Shown here piece after piece: positions 34,169 to 45,036 of a stretch of 64,000 bases of DNA. Positions within the stretch are counted from its first letter, which is position 1. Each line of letters starts with the position of its first letter. The notes under the pieces are model-generated. The model saw only the letters and a program-made list of their open reading frames with translations, did no database searches and was not told where the DNA came from. The position numbers were made by a program, and so were the translations under genes. Source of the DNA: Hermodice carunculata (Eukaryota; Annelida; Polychaeta; Eunicida; Amphinomidae); NCBI GenBank assembly GCA_964020975.1, contig OZ026623.1:92016442-92080441 (forward strand), written 5' to 3'.

Positions 34169-34230
34169 AAGAGAATATCCCAGAAAACCCTGCTCATCGT
34201 GTACAAGTGTGCCCAGAACAGGTGATGAGG
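34169..34230 (+). other. candidate host exon (tentative)
   Basis: Between an acceptor-like TTTTACATCAG and a donor GTAAGT at 34231-34236, one frame is open and protein-like (EENIPENPAHRVQVCPEQVM). The other frames contain stops or basic runs. The product is not recognised and the acceptor's pyrimidine tract is short, so chance cannot be excluded. Confidence 0.2.
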
Positions 34231-34799
34231 GTAAGTATGGGTACAACAATTGAATGAGTTAATGTGGTGAACTGCAGTTTTCTTAAGGAACATGCGTAAA
34301 GTGAGAATATGATTCTTGTCAAATACAGAACACCATTAGAAATTGATGTTTAGGGCACCATGTTGTGCTGTCAAAGAAATACAACAGTACAGAAACAGTT
34401 CTATTGTTAATTAGAAGAACTACACATGTCGGACATGTAAGACTGACTAGTGGCAGCCGAGCTAGGATGAAAACAATGTTCACACTGTGTGATATTTTCA
34501 TATTTGCTTGTGATATTTCATGGGTGTGGGGACCATTGGGCCCACAAAATACATTCATTGCAGCATATATATAAACAACTACTGTTAACAAGGAGAATAA
34601 TTTTCATAAAAAGGACTTTTAAAATACCAGAAAGATGATGGAAGAAAAGTTACAGAAAGTCTTTTATCCACCTACATGTATACAATATGTCAAAAACATA
34701 AAAGCAGATTATGTTTGACCACCAGCCAGTTTTGGCATGAGTGAGGGGAAAAGGGTCACAGAGTAAGCTACCCCCTGAATGTGTGAATGCAACTTACCA
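34231..34799. other. non-coding; TTAA MITE end fragment
   Basis: 'gaccaccagccagttttggc' followed by 'gaggggaaaagggt' near 34717-34756 is the end of the TTAA hairpin MITE family (compare 15040-15070 inverted). Nothing else is recognised. Confidence 0.4.
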
Positions 34800-35990
34800 C
34801 CATGCACCCAGTCATCGACTATAACTACCTGCCACCACACCCAGTCATCAACTACTGCAACTGCCTGCCATCACACCCAGTCATCAACTACTGTAACTAC
34901 CTGCCATCACACCCAGTCATCAACTACTGTAACTACCTGCCATCACACCCAGTCATCAACTACTGTAACTACCTGCCACCACACCCAGTCATCAACTACT
35001 ATAACTACCTGCCATCACACCCAGTCATCAACTACTGTAACTACCTGCCACCACACCCAGTCATCAACAACTGTAACTACCTGCCATCACACCCAGTCAT
35101 CAACTACTGTAACTACCTGCCACCACACCCAGTCATCAACTACTGTAACTACCTGCCATCACACCATCATCAACTACTGTAACTACCTGCCACCAAACCC
35201 AGTCATCAACTACTGTAACTACATGTACCTGCTACCACACCGTCATCAACTATTGTAACTACCTGCCACCACACCCAGTCATCAACTTCTGTAACTACCT
35301 GCCACCACACCCAGTCATCAACTACTGTAACTACCTGCCACCACACCCAGTCATCAACTACTGTAACTACCTGCCACCATACACCCAGTCATCAACTACT
35401 GTAACTACCTGCCACCACACACCCAGTCATCAACTACTGTTACTACCTGCCACCATACACCCAGTCATCAACTACTGTAACTACCTGCCACCATACACCC
35501 AGTTATCAACTACTGTAACTACCTGCCACCATACACCCAGTCATCAACTACTGTAACTACCTGCCACCACACACCCAGTCATCAACTACTGTAACTACCT
35601 GCCACCACACACCCAGTCATCAACTACTGAAACTACCTGCCACCACACCCAGTCATCAACTACTGTAACTATCTGCCACCACACACTGTCATCAACTACT
35701 GTAACTACCTGCCACCACACCCAGTCATCAACTACTGTAACTACCTGCCACCACACACCCAGTCATCAACTACTGTAACTACCTGCCACCACACACCCAG
35801 TCATCAACTACTGAAACTACCTGCCACCACACCCAGTCATCAACTACTGTAACTATCTGCCACCACACCCAGTCATCAACTACTGTAACTACCTGCCACC
35901 ACACCCTGTCATCAACTACTGTAACTACCTGCCACCACACGCTGTCATCAACTACTGTAACTACCTGCCACCACACACTGTCAGTGACTG
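34800..35990 (+). repeat. 36-38 bp minisatellite, about 33 units
   Basis: The unit is CCAGTCATCAACTACTGTAA plus CTACCTGCCACCACAC. The first third has an exact 36-bp period (for example 34878 and 34914), so plus frames stay open as HPVINYCNYLPS or TQSSTTVTTCHH repeats. Later units gain 2 bp (CACCATACACC) and lose the frame. The unit ends are homogeneous and point variants are clustered, as in unequal exchange. No signal peptide or splice context supports coding. Confidence 0.93.
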
Positions 35991-36574
35991 CTGTAACATA
36001 ATCTTATGCAGTACTGAGTGTGGCTGCATTTATTGCTCTGTACATTGTGTGATTGTAAGCTGTGCTTGACATAAATGATGCGGTAAAGATGAAATGGAGA
36101 TTAAATCTCACATTGCTACAAGTTTTCAGGAGGGACATTTATGTTAGTGTCTCATATCCAAACAACATCAGTATACCTTGGCTTTATACCACTAATGATG
36201 AATGTTAACACCTATCACACATTTTCTACAGTGCCCCATAAAATCCTGAGGCTTTCAAGGTCAGTACCACATACAAAAAACTTCTTAGAAAAGCTCAAAC
36301 AATTGATCATATCAACAAAGGTTGTAAGTGCATGGTCTGTGGTAAACAGTGGGAAACCTGGCTATGAATAGAGAGAACCCTGTTGGTAAAGATGGTCTGA
36401 CCACTTTCAAGAGAGTATAGGGATGTGTTGAAAGTGGTTTCATGTGACAGGTTGTCCTGTGTCACAGGGAGGCACAGAATGACACTTTTGGATCCATTTT
36501 GTGTACATGTAGGTGCCATGAGGGACTGCATGGCAGCTCTACTTACAGCCAAGGCAATCACTCAGTGCCATGTA
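35991..36574. other. non-coding, nothing recognised
   Basis: No repeat or motif beyond short incidental frames. Confidence 0.4.
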
Positions 36575-37235
36575 GAGCACATCAGTATTCTGTACTATGT
36601 GTTCATTAATTGCCATGTAGACTACATCTGTACTCATGTGTTCATTAATTGCCATGTAGAGTGCATCTGTACTCATGTGTTCATTAATTGCCATGTAGAG
36701 TACATCTTTACTTGTGTTTATTAATTGCCATGTAGAATACATCTGTACTCATGTGTTCATTAATTGCCATGTAGAGTACATCTTTACTCATGTGTTTATT
36801 AATTGCCATGTAGAGTACATCTGTACTCATGTGTTTATTAATTGCCATGTAGAGTTCGTCTGTACTCATGTGTTTATTAATTGCCATGTAGAGTACATCT
36901 GTACTTGTGTTCATTAATTGCCGTGTAGAGTACATGCATCTGTACTCATGTGTTAATTAATTGCCATGTAGAGCATATCTGTATTCATGTGTTTATTAAT
37001 TGCCATATCTTTACTCATATGTTCATTAATTGCCATGTAGAGTACACCTGTATTCATGTGTTTATTAATTGCCATGTAGAGTACACCTGTATTCATGTGT
37101 TTATTAATTGCCATGTAGAGTACACCTGTATTCATGTGTTTATTAATTGCCATGTAGAGTACATGTGTACTCATATGTTTAATAATTGCCATGTAGAGTG
37201 CACCTGTATTCATGTGTTTATTAATTGCCATGCTT
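36575..37235 (+). repeat. 39-bp minisatellite, about 17 units
   Basis: The unit is GTTCATTAATTGCCATGTAG plus AGTACATCTGTACTCATGT, with 39-bp spacing (36601, 36640 and onward) and a few shortened units. Because 39 is divisible by three, 13-residue repeats (FINCHVEYICTHV; AINKHMSTDVLYM) read on both strands. That symmetry argues for a satellite rather than a gene. GTACATCTGTAC inside the unit is a small palindrome. Confidence 0.93.
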
Positions 37236-37370
37236 TTTATAGCACCCTTTCAGAACACTGGGCCCTATTTCTGTGTTAAATTTACTTGTAGTTAAAGTCC
37301 ATCTGTCATATATGACCACTTTGATTGGTAGTAGGGGTGATCTTGAGTAACAGGTAATGAATTCTGTTAT
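37236..37370. mobile_element. CAGTGG-MITE-like fragment
   Basis: 'ccatctgtcatatatgacca' and 'ggtagtaggggtgatcttga' echo the interior of the MITE at 11723-11904 ('ttggcagaaggggtggcc'). Ends are lost. Confidence 0.25.
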
Positions 37371-37516
37371 ACAATTATGGACTTTTGCTGAGATCACTGG
37401 TTAGTTTTATGGACGTGAAAGAAGAATACTGACCGAGGCCGAAGGCCGAGGTCAGTAATTTCTTCTTTCAGGTCCATAAAACTAACCAGTGAATGAAGCA
37501 AAAGTCCATAATTGTT
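37371..37516. repeat. 146-bp near-perfect palindrome
   Basis: ACAATTATGGACTTTTGCT at the left is matched by AGCAAAAGTCCATAATTGT at the right (one arm has small changes). The arms run through CTGGTTAGTTTTATGGAC and GAAAGAAGAA to a centre GAGGCCGAAGGCCGAG near 37437-37452. It is a palindromic MITE or foldback unit without coding content, directly beside the next palindrome. Confidence 0.8.
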
Positions 37517-37912
37517 TTACTTTATGAGTTACATCGAAAGGAAGCAAACATCTAATACTGCTTTATTTTAGAAATTACATTATGAAGTAAAAAAAGACAA
37601 CATCCAGTTTTAATATTTTTGCACGTGGCAAAGCTGAAAATAGTTTAATGACTTGAGATGGAGTGCCCAAGTCAGCGGAATCGTAATAGTGATTTGTGGG
37701 CGTGGCCAAGTCATTGGAATCGTAATGTCTAGTTCCAAGTTTATCGCCAGATGGCATGACTTGGCCACGCCCACAAATCACTATTACGATTCCGCTGACT
37801 TGGGCACTCCATCTCAAGTCATTAAACTATTTTCAGCTTTGCCACGTGCACCGTCGTAACCAATAAGATTACGGTAATCTTGAAAGAGTCACCAACTCAT
37901 AAAATAAAACTT
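37512..37912. mobile_element. inverted-repeat element with perfect 94-bp arms
   Basis: 37621-37714 is exactly complementary to 37756-37849 (arm starts GCACGTGGCAAAGCTGAAAA) with a 41-bp loop, in which 'TGGAATCGTAATGTCTAG' repeats an arm word. An outer, imperfect pair lies beyond: GTTTTACTTTATGAGTT near 37514-37530 and AACTCATAAAATAAAAC near 37893-37909. Identical arms make the same open frame appear on both strands (MRWSAQVSGIVIVICGRGQV). No frame extends through the element. Confidence 0.8.
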
Positions 37913-38173
37913 ATTCTGGCCAAATGAGTGCCTTATTCTGTCTTTTGTTCTTGTAGGTTTCAGATAATGATGATCTATTCTTCACGAGACCAGCTTTGGA
38001 GTCAAGTTTGGTCATCCATTGCAAAGTCATAGCAGAGGCTGCTACATGTACATGCTAGGACAAGTGTAGCACAGCTTGCCAGGCAGTGCAAAAACCACTG
38101 ACTGAAGGTTTTTGATCAATATAGTAATCAATATGGAATGAGTTTAATTAAAGGAATCATCCTTTTTTTTCAG
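37913..38173. other. no recognisable feature
   Basis: A pyrimidine-rich 'tctgtcttttgttcttgtag' at about 37938-37957 resembles a splice acceptor, but the sequence after it closes quickly in most frames. Confidence 0.3.
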
Positions 38174-38251
38174 GTCACATGGTCGAGTAGCTCCGCCCTG
38201 TTTTGGTGGCTGTGGAATCCAATGTGTATCTGGAAGTTGCAGGGATACAAG
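38174..38251 (+). other. candidate internal host exon, 78 bp
   Basis: A strong acceptor (CCTTTTTTTTCAG ending at 38173) and a strong donor (AAG|GTATGT at 38252) bracket exactly 26 codons in one open frame: VTWSSSSALFWWLWNPMCIW, then KLQGYK. This is the best splice-site pair seen in the window, and a length divisible by three suits a symmetric exon. The Trp-rich, hydrophobic sequence faintly recalls the FWWxNP...GYK motif at the start of ABCC transporter cores, but spacing differs and I do not assign it. A second possible exon (38533-38578, then GTGAGT) lies 280 bp downstream. Confidence 0.3.
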
Positions 38252-38279
38252 GTATGTACACTGTACAATAAAAGCCAGC

Positions 38280-38395
38280 TTGAAAGACCACCTGTAGTCA
38301 TGACCAGATGGTCTCTCATACGAGGTATAAATAAGATGGAAAGTACCGAGCAGAGACCCGAGAAGGTGGTCTCTTATTGGTGTGGTCTGTGAAGA
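38280..38395. mobile_element. CAGTGG-MITE type 2 fragment
   Basis: 'gaaagaccacctgtagtcat', 'gatggtctctcatacgaggt' and 'gaaggtggtctcttattggt' match the GAGAGACC/GGTCTCTC words of the MITE at 49419-49601. Terminal CAGTGG ends are not seen. Confidence 0.35.
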
Positions 38396-39525
38396 CAGGG
38401 GTCACACTGACCTGTACACATGTATGTACGCCAATTGAAAATTATCCCTTTAAAACCTGTTGTAATAAGTCACAGACGGGGATTTAAAAGTTTTACTCAC
38501 AAACCTCGTAAAATCATGCAAACCTGCTGCAGAATTGGTCATGTGTTATGTTTGAGCAAGATCAGTTTTACCACAGTGGTGAGTAGGTGCAAACTACCTG
38601 GCCATATTGTCATTTCCTCCAGTTTTGATTTACACCCAAGATTACATGTCTACAGGTGCCTTTTTGGTTGTAACTCTTTGTCATCTAATTTTGTTTAGAG
38701 TGAGATATAGGTTTGAGTAAAGTGTCTGCTTCCCCGGCAGAAGAGGCTGATTTTTCCCTTCAGTAATTTCTATGTGACTTTAGTGATTTCCTGTGGTGGG
38801 TCTGGGCACATCACCATCTTATTGAACATACATGTAGCAGCGGCTTAAAGTTGTGGCCTATTTGAATGAGTCCCTGATGAAGAAAACTGACTAATCTATA
38901 TCCAGATAGCTTAAAGAGCCCCGCTAGACTTCCAAGTGCTCTCTTGCTTCTATTTATCACCATTAACATGTCCCAGCGCTGGCAAACTATTCACGTCTTT
39001 GTGATTCAAGTGCCGCTCCTGAGTGAGCAAATATGCACACTTCAACCAAATTCACCAAAAATGAGATTTTACCCTTTTGAAAAAAACTCGGCATTTTTGT
39101 TGAACTGGCAGGGAGCAGAGAGAGGGAACCAGGTTGTCGGTGAAGGCAGAGGGCTGGCAGGAAACTCATGCATTCTCAAGTAGCACTACACACATATGCA
39201 ATTGTATGAGAGCTCTTACTGTAGTGTGCACTTACTGACTCATCAAAGCCCATAAGTCCGTTGGTGTGTACACTGGTTGCACTGTAGGCCGTGGGACGTT
39301 CTAGCTTCTGCTGTTGGCGAGGGGGACAGTATCAAACAATTACACAAGTGCTGAACCCCTTTATTTACCACTTCGACAACTGCTGGGGCTCCTATTACTA
39401 TGCATACACCACTGCAGTCTACTTCCTGTACCACTGCTGCACACTGTACCACCACTGGGCACACCACTGCTGTTCATATTGCTGTCCTCACTTGGTGCCA
39501 CCTCTGGCTATAATCACATGTTTGT
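38396..39525. other. non-coding, nothing recognised
   Basis: Apart from the weak exon candidate at 38533-38578 (NWSCVMFEQDQFYHS, donor GTGAGT), there is no repeat or known motif. Confidence 0.4.
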
Positions 39526-39720
39526 TTTTTAGCCATGGAATAGCCAGGTCTTAAACTAGCAACCTTATGCACAAACCACATGGCCAAAAATGGGAAATGT
39601 ATGCATCCTTTATACCAAATTGCCATTCTCAATACAAAATTGAAAGGTTGAATAGAATTAGGTTTGATTGAATGCCATAATCAACACAGGCCCAATTCAC
39701 TGTATTTAATCCAGTACCAT
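39526..39720 (-). mobile_element. SINE-like copy 3, diverged
   Basis: Minus strand AAGGTTGCTAGTTTAAGACC corresponds to the B-box region of copy 1 (4740-4960). 'tttggtataaaggatgcata', 'catttcccatttttggcca' and, at the far end, 'gaatgccataatcaacac' (copy 1: 'gaattccacaatcgacat') align in order. All three copies lie on the minus strand. Confidence 0.5.
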
Positions 39721-39805
39721 AAAACTATGATGTATTTGGAGTTGCCCCAGATCAGGGACTGTACCATTGCTTCTGCCATCAAATATAACATGATGGCATA
39801 GCATG

Positions 39806-39995
39806 CTGAAGACAGTGTGCTAACTGAATGACACAACATGCTGAAGACAGTGTGCTAACACAATGACACAACATGCTGAAGACAGTGTGCTAACACAATG
39901 ACACTGCATGCTGAAGACAATGTGCTAACACAATGACACAGCATGCGGAAGACAGTGTGCTAACACAATGGCACTGCATGCTGAAGATTGTTTGT
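39806..39995 (+). repeat. 35-bp minisatellite, about 6 units
   Basis: CTGAAGACAGTGTGCTAACA plus CAATGACACAACATG recurs at 39806, 39841, 39876, 39911 and 39946 with 35-bp spacing. Confidence 0.9.
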
Positions 39996-41379
39996 TAGAA
40001 GCTACATGAACCAGGAAGAACCACCACATGATGATGGTGTGTGATGTCTATTCTCATAGGACTTCTTAATCCTGTTTATTAGTAATAATATTTGTGGAAA
40101 TGATATACAGGTTATTCGTGACTAGGTTCCCTGTCAAATAGAACATTTATTAACGCACTTTCTGCACTTCAAATGCGCTTGTGGCACATTTTAAGTGAGC
40201 TTTGTCGCATTCGTTTACTTGCACTGTATTGGATTTTTTTTTTTCACAATTGCACGGCAATACATTTTGGAACCAAGAGCGCAGATGTTTAAGTGAGTCA
40301 CATTTGACTTATAAGTTAATTCATACAAAAGGAACAAGGCGCGTTTGTCACCTATTCACATTAGTGTGGCTTGAATATGTTCAGCGTGCTCGGCACCTTT
40401 TACCTAGGAAGGCAATCATGCATGTACATTTATGAACCTAAATAAATATATGTGTCAAATGATAATTTATATTACTAGTGTTTCACTTAATTATAATTGC
40501 TAGCCAAGATGATTTTTGGGCCCCATAGCATTGATAGTTGCTAAAGCCGTACTCAGTACTCCCCTAGAATGACGACACTTTATATTGTTCCAGAACAGGA
40601 GGAAAGGAGTGTTGATGTATGAGATGGAGTTCCTGTGCGTAAAAGTTCATTATCATGCACACTTAACATGTTATTTGCAATTAGCGGTAAGATTCATAGT
40701 TTCGAAACTGCAATTTTCGAGAAAGAACAAACCAGGAACAAATCTTCCTCGGTGCACCTGTGTATGTCAACAACAGGGCAAGCATGGTTTGGGGTTTTCC
40801 GTCATCAGCACCAAACCTGCAGCTAATTTCATTCCATACCTTTCGTCATCGTTTCAAAGAACCTTCCTGCATCTTAATCTGATAAAAAGTAACTTTTTTA
40901 TGTCATAATTGCATAGAAATGACCAATTTTGTGGTCTTTTTCGTTGACAAGCCTGCCACACTTTCAAGCACTTGGGGGGGGGGGGGGGAACCCCGACAAC
41001 TGTGTAATGAGGCTCTCAATAAAGTAGTGAGAATCTCTTTCGGCTCATGCAAGGACAGATCTATCTTCTCTGTGCTGCCATATGTACCAGGCAGGCTATA
41101 GTTTGATCCCACTAGTGCTGCACAGAACTGTCAGTGCACTATGGCTGAGACTGGTATTCTAGCTGGTCTGTTTTTGCCTGAGGCCATGTCAGTCTGCTGA
41201 GCTTATCAGTCCCAAGGGAACCAGCCAGCGTCTGGACTCCGAGGCAGAACAAACCTGAGTGTCTATACCCTCTGTTTAAAATAAGACTATTTGGCCAGAC
41301 CCATCAAAGTATGGTCTTCCAGTCCGCGATGACTGTTTTCACAACTTTGTGAATTTTAAACAGTGTGTGCATTTGTGTC
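39996..41379. other. non-coding
   Basis: 40050-40110 resembles 31835-31890 (an unassigned repeat). There is a G-run near 40974-40988. Frames up to 107 codons (40585-40908) have no recognised motif. Confidence 0.4.
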
Positions 41380-42127
41380 TGGAGTTGTGTATTTCTTTCT
41401 TTCTTTTTCTTTCTTCTTCACGACCAAGTTGGTCTGGAGATTTTCTCAAGCACTATTTTTCGAAAACCACCAAATTTGCAATGGTGACTGACCTATCCAG
41501 TGAAATTGTGCATCTCATTTTGAATATAGTCATGATGCTTAAAAGTATGCAAATTAGGGGCAATTAAAATTTTAAAAGCTCCATACCTTCCAAACTATTG
41601 CAGATACTCAATGTTTTAATGTGCATATATAGGTTTGTGACACCTGCCAATATAATGGACAGTATAAGTTGTACAATTTCAAATTATGCTAATAAGGGTT
41701 TTGAAAAATGTCAAAGCTGAATATTTTCAAAACTATTATACATAGACATACCATTTCAAATCTAATGAATTTAAAACAAACGTTGTAGCAATTTAAATAA
41801 TGCTACTTAGCAGCATTTGAAATTTTAAAACTTGAATATCTTCAAAACTATACATTTTAATAGATAGACATACATGTCATTCCAACTACTACCAGGGGTT
41901 GTTGACCATTGTGGACCAAATGAATTAAAAACAAAAGTTGTAGCAATTTAAATTTTGCTAATTTGCACCAATAAAAATTTTAAATCTTGAGTAACTTCAA
42001 AGCTAAAATCGATAGAGATGTCATTCCAACTTCTACTCCTGTGTTGTGGAATAATTGTATATTGCCATACCAATATGTTTTGAAGACACACACAGTAACT
42101 TGCTATGCAGCAAATCATCTTTTCTAG
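41380..42127 (+). mobile_element. non-autonomous Helitron-like element, copy 2, 5' end decayed
   Basis: It ends in TTGCTATGCAGCAAAT, then CATCTTTTCTAG at 42127 followed by T, the same terminus as copy 1 but with a degraded hairpin. The body shares the T/C-rich start (TTTCTTTCTTT near 41394) and phrases such as 'atgcaaattaggggcaatta' (copy 1: 'atgcaaatgagggctaatta'). Internal 'aaaattttaaa..cttgaatatcttcaaaactat' units recur about every 110-130 bp. No coding capacity. Confidence 0.55.
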
Positions 42128-43089
42128 TTTACATGCTAAAATCCTACAATTGCAGCCCATTTGTTGCCCATTTTACTGGGTGAACAGTGGGCAACCCACT
42201 GTTGGCCCACAACCTCATTAATATTGCAAGGTAAAATGCCCATTTCCGCCAATGGTTCAACCATGAGCAACACAGCTGGGTCACCCATGGGCTACCCACT
42301 TCTATTTTTGTATAGGTTGCAGCCGACATTGAAGGGTGATCTGAGGTTAACAGTCTATTTATGGCAACAATGCACTTTTCAGACACCCTGCATAAGTGCA
42401 GGTTGAACAGAAAAAAGGAATCTGGAAGAGTCTGTATGAAATAAGACTGGAACATATGCCTCTGTACATGTACATGATATGGCTAGTGTTTCTTACAGAA
42501 ACAAAATGTGCACCACAAACATATACCTGAATGTACACTGCTCATATCTCTGCATGCAAATAGAAATAAGAAGGCCTTAAAACGTAGATGTCACGGCAAC
42601 ATTAGACCTGGGAGATAATTAACTGTCACCAATAGGGTGGTCAACTGATTTAGGCATATAGACACGAAGCCTGCATTGGACCAATACAGGACCACCAGTG
42701 GGTGCCCATATACATGTTCAGGCTTTATAATAGCAACAGCAACACTTGAGCTAAGGTTGACACAGGATGATCACGAGTCATGTTCAACCAACTCACTCAG
42801 TGTAAAAATGTGTGTATCTGTTTACCTCAAAGGCAGGAAGAGATCTAGAGGTTCAAGTGTTCAGTCCCCTTAATTACACAGAATAGACACCTAGCTGTGG
42901 AATACAATATCCATATAGATAATTACTGGTCCCACAAACAGTGTGGGGCCCTCAAAGCACCCAATCTATAAATACAGATACACTGTACTGTGTGTATACT
43001 CATAAAATAGAATCTGCTAGTAAGACCATGCACTTCATTATGCCTCCCACCCAGTGCACCCCCACCCCCCAAGGAGGAATATAGGCATA
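42128..43089. other. non-coding, nothing recognised
   Basis: The stretch 42150-42300 repeats TGGGCAACCCA-like words ('cattttactgggtgaacagt', 'gggtcacccatgggctaccc'), a small irregular palindromic cluster. Otherwise featureless. Confidence 0.4.
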
Positions 43090-43330
43090 TAACACAACAT
43101 TTCTGCACAATAACTTCAGCATTTTTGGAGCTAGGGCTTTCATATTGCACAGAATTATTATATAGTTTTCTATGATAAGAGCTACATGTAGGTTCAGGTG
43201 AAAGGTGGGTGACCCTGACCCAATTCCCAAGGTCACAGAGCCACATTCGTGAATTTGGTGTCCACATGATAACCTGATAAGTTTTTGCACTGGGGCTTTC
43301 ATATTGCACAGGATTATAGCTCTCTACAAT
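43090..43330 (+). repeat. family B repeat, two partial units
   Basis: GGGCTTTCATATTGCACAG occurs at about 43134 and 43290 with GGTGACCCTGACCCAATTCC and CAAGGTCACAGAGCC between them. The same order of phrases is seen at 62440-62720. Confidence 0.6.
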
Positions 43331-43518
43331 CAAGGGCTAGCTTTAGTTCAAAAATTCCATATCATGAACAATAATTGAATTAGACATACCAAGTTTATAG
43401 AATATACTGATCATGTCCAATGCTAATATGTTGCATGTCTACTTTGCCTCACTTTACATATGAATCAAGGGTTATGTATAACACTTTGTGCAATTCACTG
43501 CTTCTCTCATGTCTATTC
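43331..43518. other. no recognisable feature
   Basis: AT-rich non-coding sequence. Confidence 0.4.
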
Positions 43519-43780
43519 TTAACACTTTCAGTGCTGCATTTTTGGACTGAGTCAACAGCTTTCCTGACCACAATTTGGGCACATTAGACCCAAAACATGC
43601 TGAGGAAAGCTGTTGACCTGGACCATTATATTTGATGGAACTGTATAGTCACCATAGGCATGTTTGACCTTGAGAGGAGGTGGTTCTACAAGAAACATGA
43701 ATCTGGTCCCCTTATTATAACTCTTAGCAGTTTGTTCTTTGTAGTTCAACTTTGGTGGCAGTTGGCAGTAAAAGGGTTAA
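43519..43780. mobile_element. TTAA hairpin MITE, complete copy
   Basis: It is bounded by TTAA at 43519-43522 and 43777-43780. The ends CACTTTCAGTGC and GGCAGTAAAAGGG are imperfect inverted copies. The interior hairpin pairs CAACAGCTTTCCT (near 43553) with AGGAAAGCTGTTGACC (near 43602). Family phrases 'ggaccattatatt', 'ccttattataact' and 'gcagtttgttctttg' follow in order. The length (262 bp with both TTAA) agrees with the copies at 45691 and 56792. Confidence 0.7.
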
Positions 43781-44944
43781 ACAGGAGGTAAAATACCTTA
43801 TTCTCTTCCATGGGTGCAGTTTCTGTACACCACAGCAAATTCTTATAATTACAGACAATCAGTTAAGGGAATCCGTATAATTTTACATGTAGGGACTGAT
43901 GCTTTCTTCAAAGCAAAATGAATCTTGACAATGGCAGACTGCTGCTACAAGCTCCCTGCAAGTCCAAGTATATATTGTCTTGTCAGTGCAGCGCTTTCAC
44001 AGGTACAGTAAACCATTATAAGCTCACATAACTGCTAGCCAGAGGAAACCCTTTATAACATTGATGGTGGTACTACCAGGGTTTCAAAAAACAAAACAAA
44101 AAAAAAAGAAAAAATGCATATAACCTATGCTGCCGTCTTGTTGATGTTTGTGTTAGTGTTACAATCAGGTGTGCAGAGAAGTTTAGGGCCATTAAAAAAA
44201 TAATTGGGGTCTATAGCTATGGGGTTACATAAATATTTGATAGTTAAAGGTTAAGCTTGCTTGAAGATAGGTTGTGTGAGCCATGGCCGTTAATCACACA
44301 TCAAAGCCACCACCGGGTGATAACATTGTGGAAGCTTGAGAAGGGACAGTTGTGTTATCCACCAGACACCCAGCCTCCTTACAGTGGTCCTATCTGGGAG
44401 TAGTGCTGAAGGCAGGGCATTGTACTGATCCCCAGCCTATCAGTCCTACATTCTCTGTGCTCTTTGTAATTTTAGAACCAAGGGATTAGAGTGTCTGCTT
44501 GCGAAGAGATCTTATGAGGAAATATTGATGACTGGGAAAAATTGAAGTTGAGACTCACTGTGTGGCCAAGGTACAACAGCTAGGGGTCATTACTGCAGGC
44601 TCACTGGCTTCCACTGCCCCGCACAGCTGGCCCAGCTGCACCACTCAAATCTTTATAATTAAAGTGCAACCCACTTTATACTATATAGATTGTCAAAGCT
44701 TTTGAGTTAATGGTCAACGCATGCTTTTATTCATGCCTGGCAAGTCATGCTTTAGCTGCCTGCATGCAGAAGCTTGGGCATCACTTGAAACCAGAGACAC
44801 CATTGACATGGGGGCATATAGTGAGAGCTTTACCTGTAGCTATCATGGATATGCAGGGTCCATCAGAACCTATTCATTTACGTCAGTTTTTTGTAAATAG
44901 AAGGGGGGCTGCAATTCAAAGCCAAATATCTTTGTGACATTCTT
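43781..44944. other. non-coding, nothing recognised
   Basis: A-rich run near 44087-44112. The 75-codon frame at 44710-44937 has no recognised motif. Confidence 0.4.
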
Positions 44945-45004
44945 TGTGTGCACACACAAACATAAACACACAGACACACACACAGACAGACAGACAGACA
45001 GACA

Positions 45005-45035
<31 letters not shown>
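44945..45035 (+). repeat. (CA)n/(CAGA)n compound microsatellite
   Basis: CA repeats flank a (CAGA)n core at about 44983-45007. Confidence 0.95.

Positions 45036-45036
<1 letters not shown>

Noticed and set aside
34779-35258. 159-codon TQSSTTVTTCHH repeat protein and the overlapping HPVINYCNYLPS frame
   Set aside because: They are by-products of a 36-bp minisatellite; two frames are open at once and the frame is lost when units gain 2 bp.
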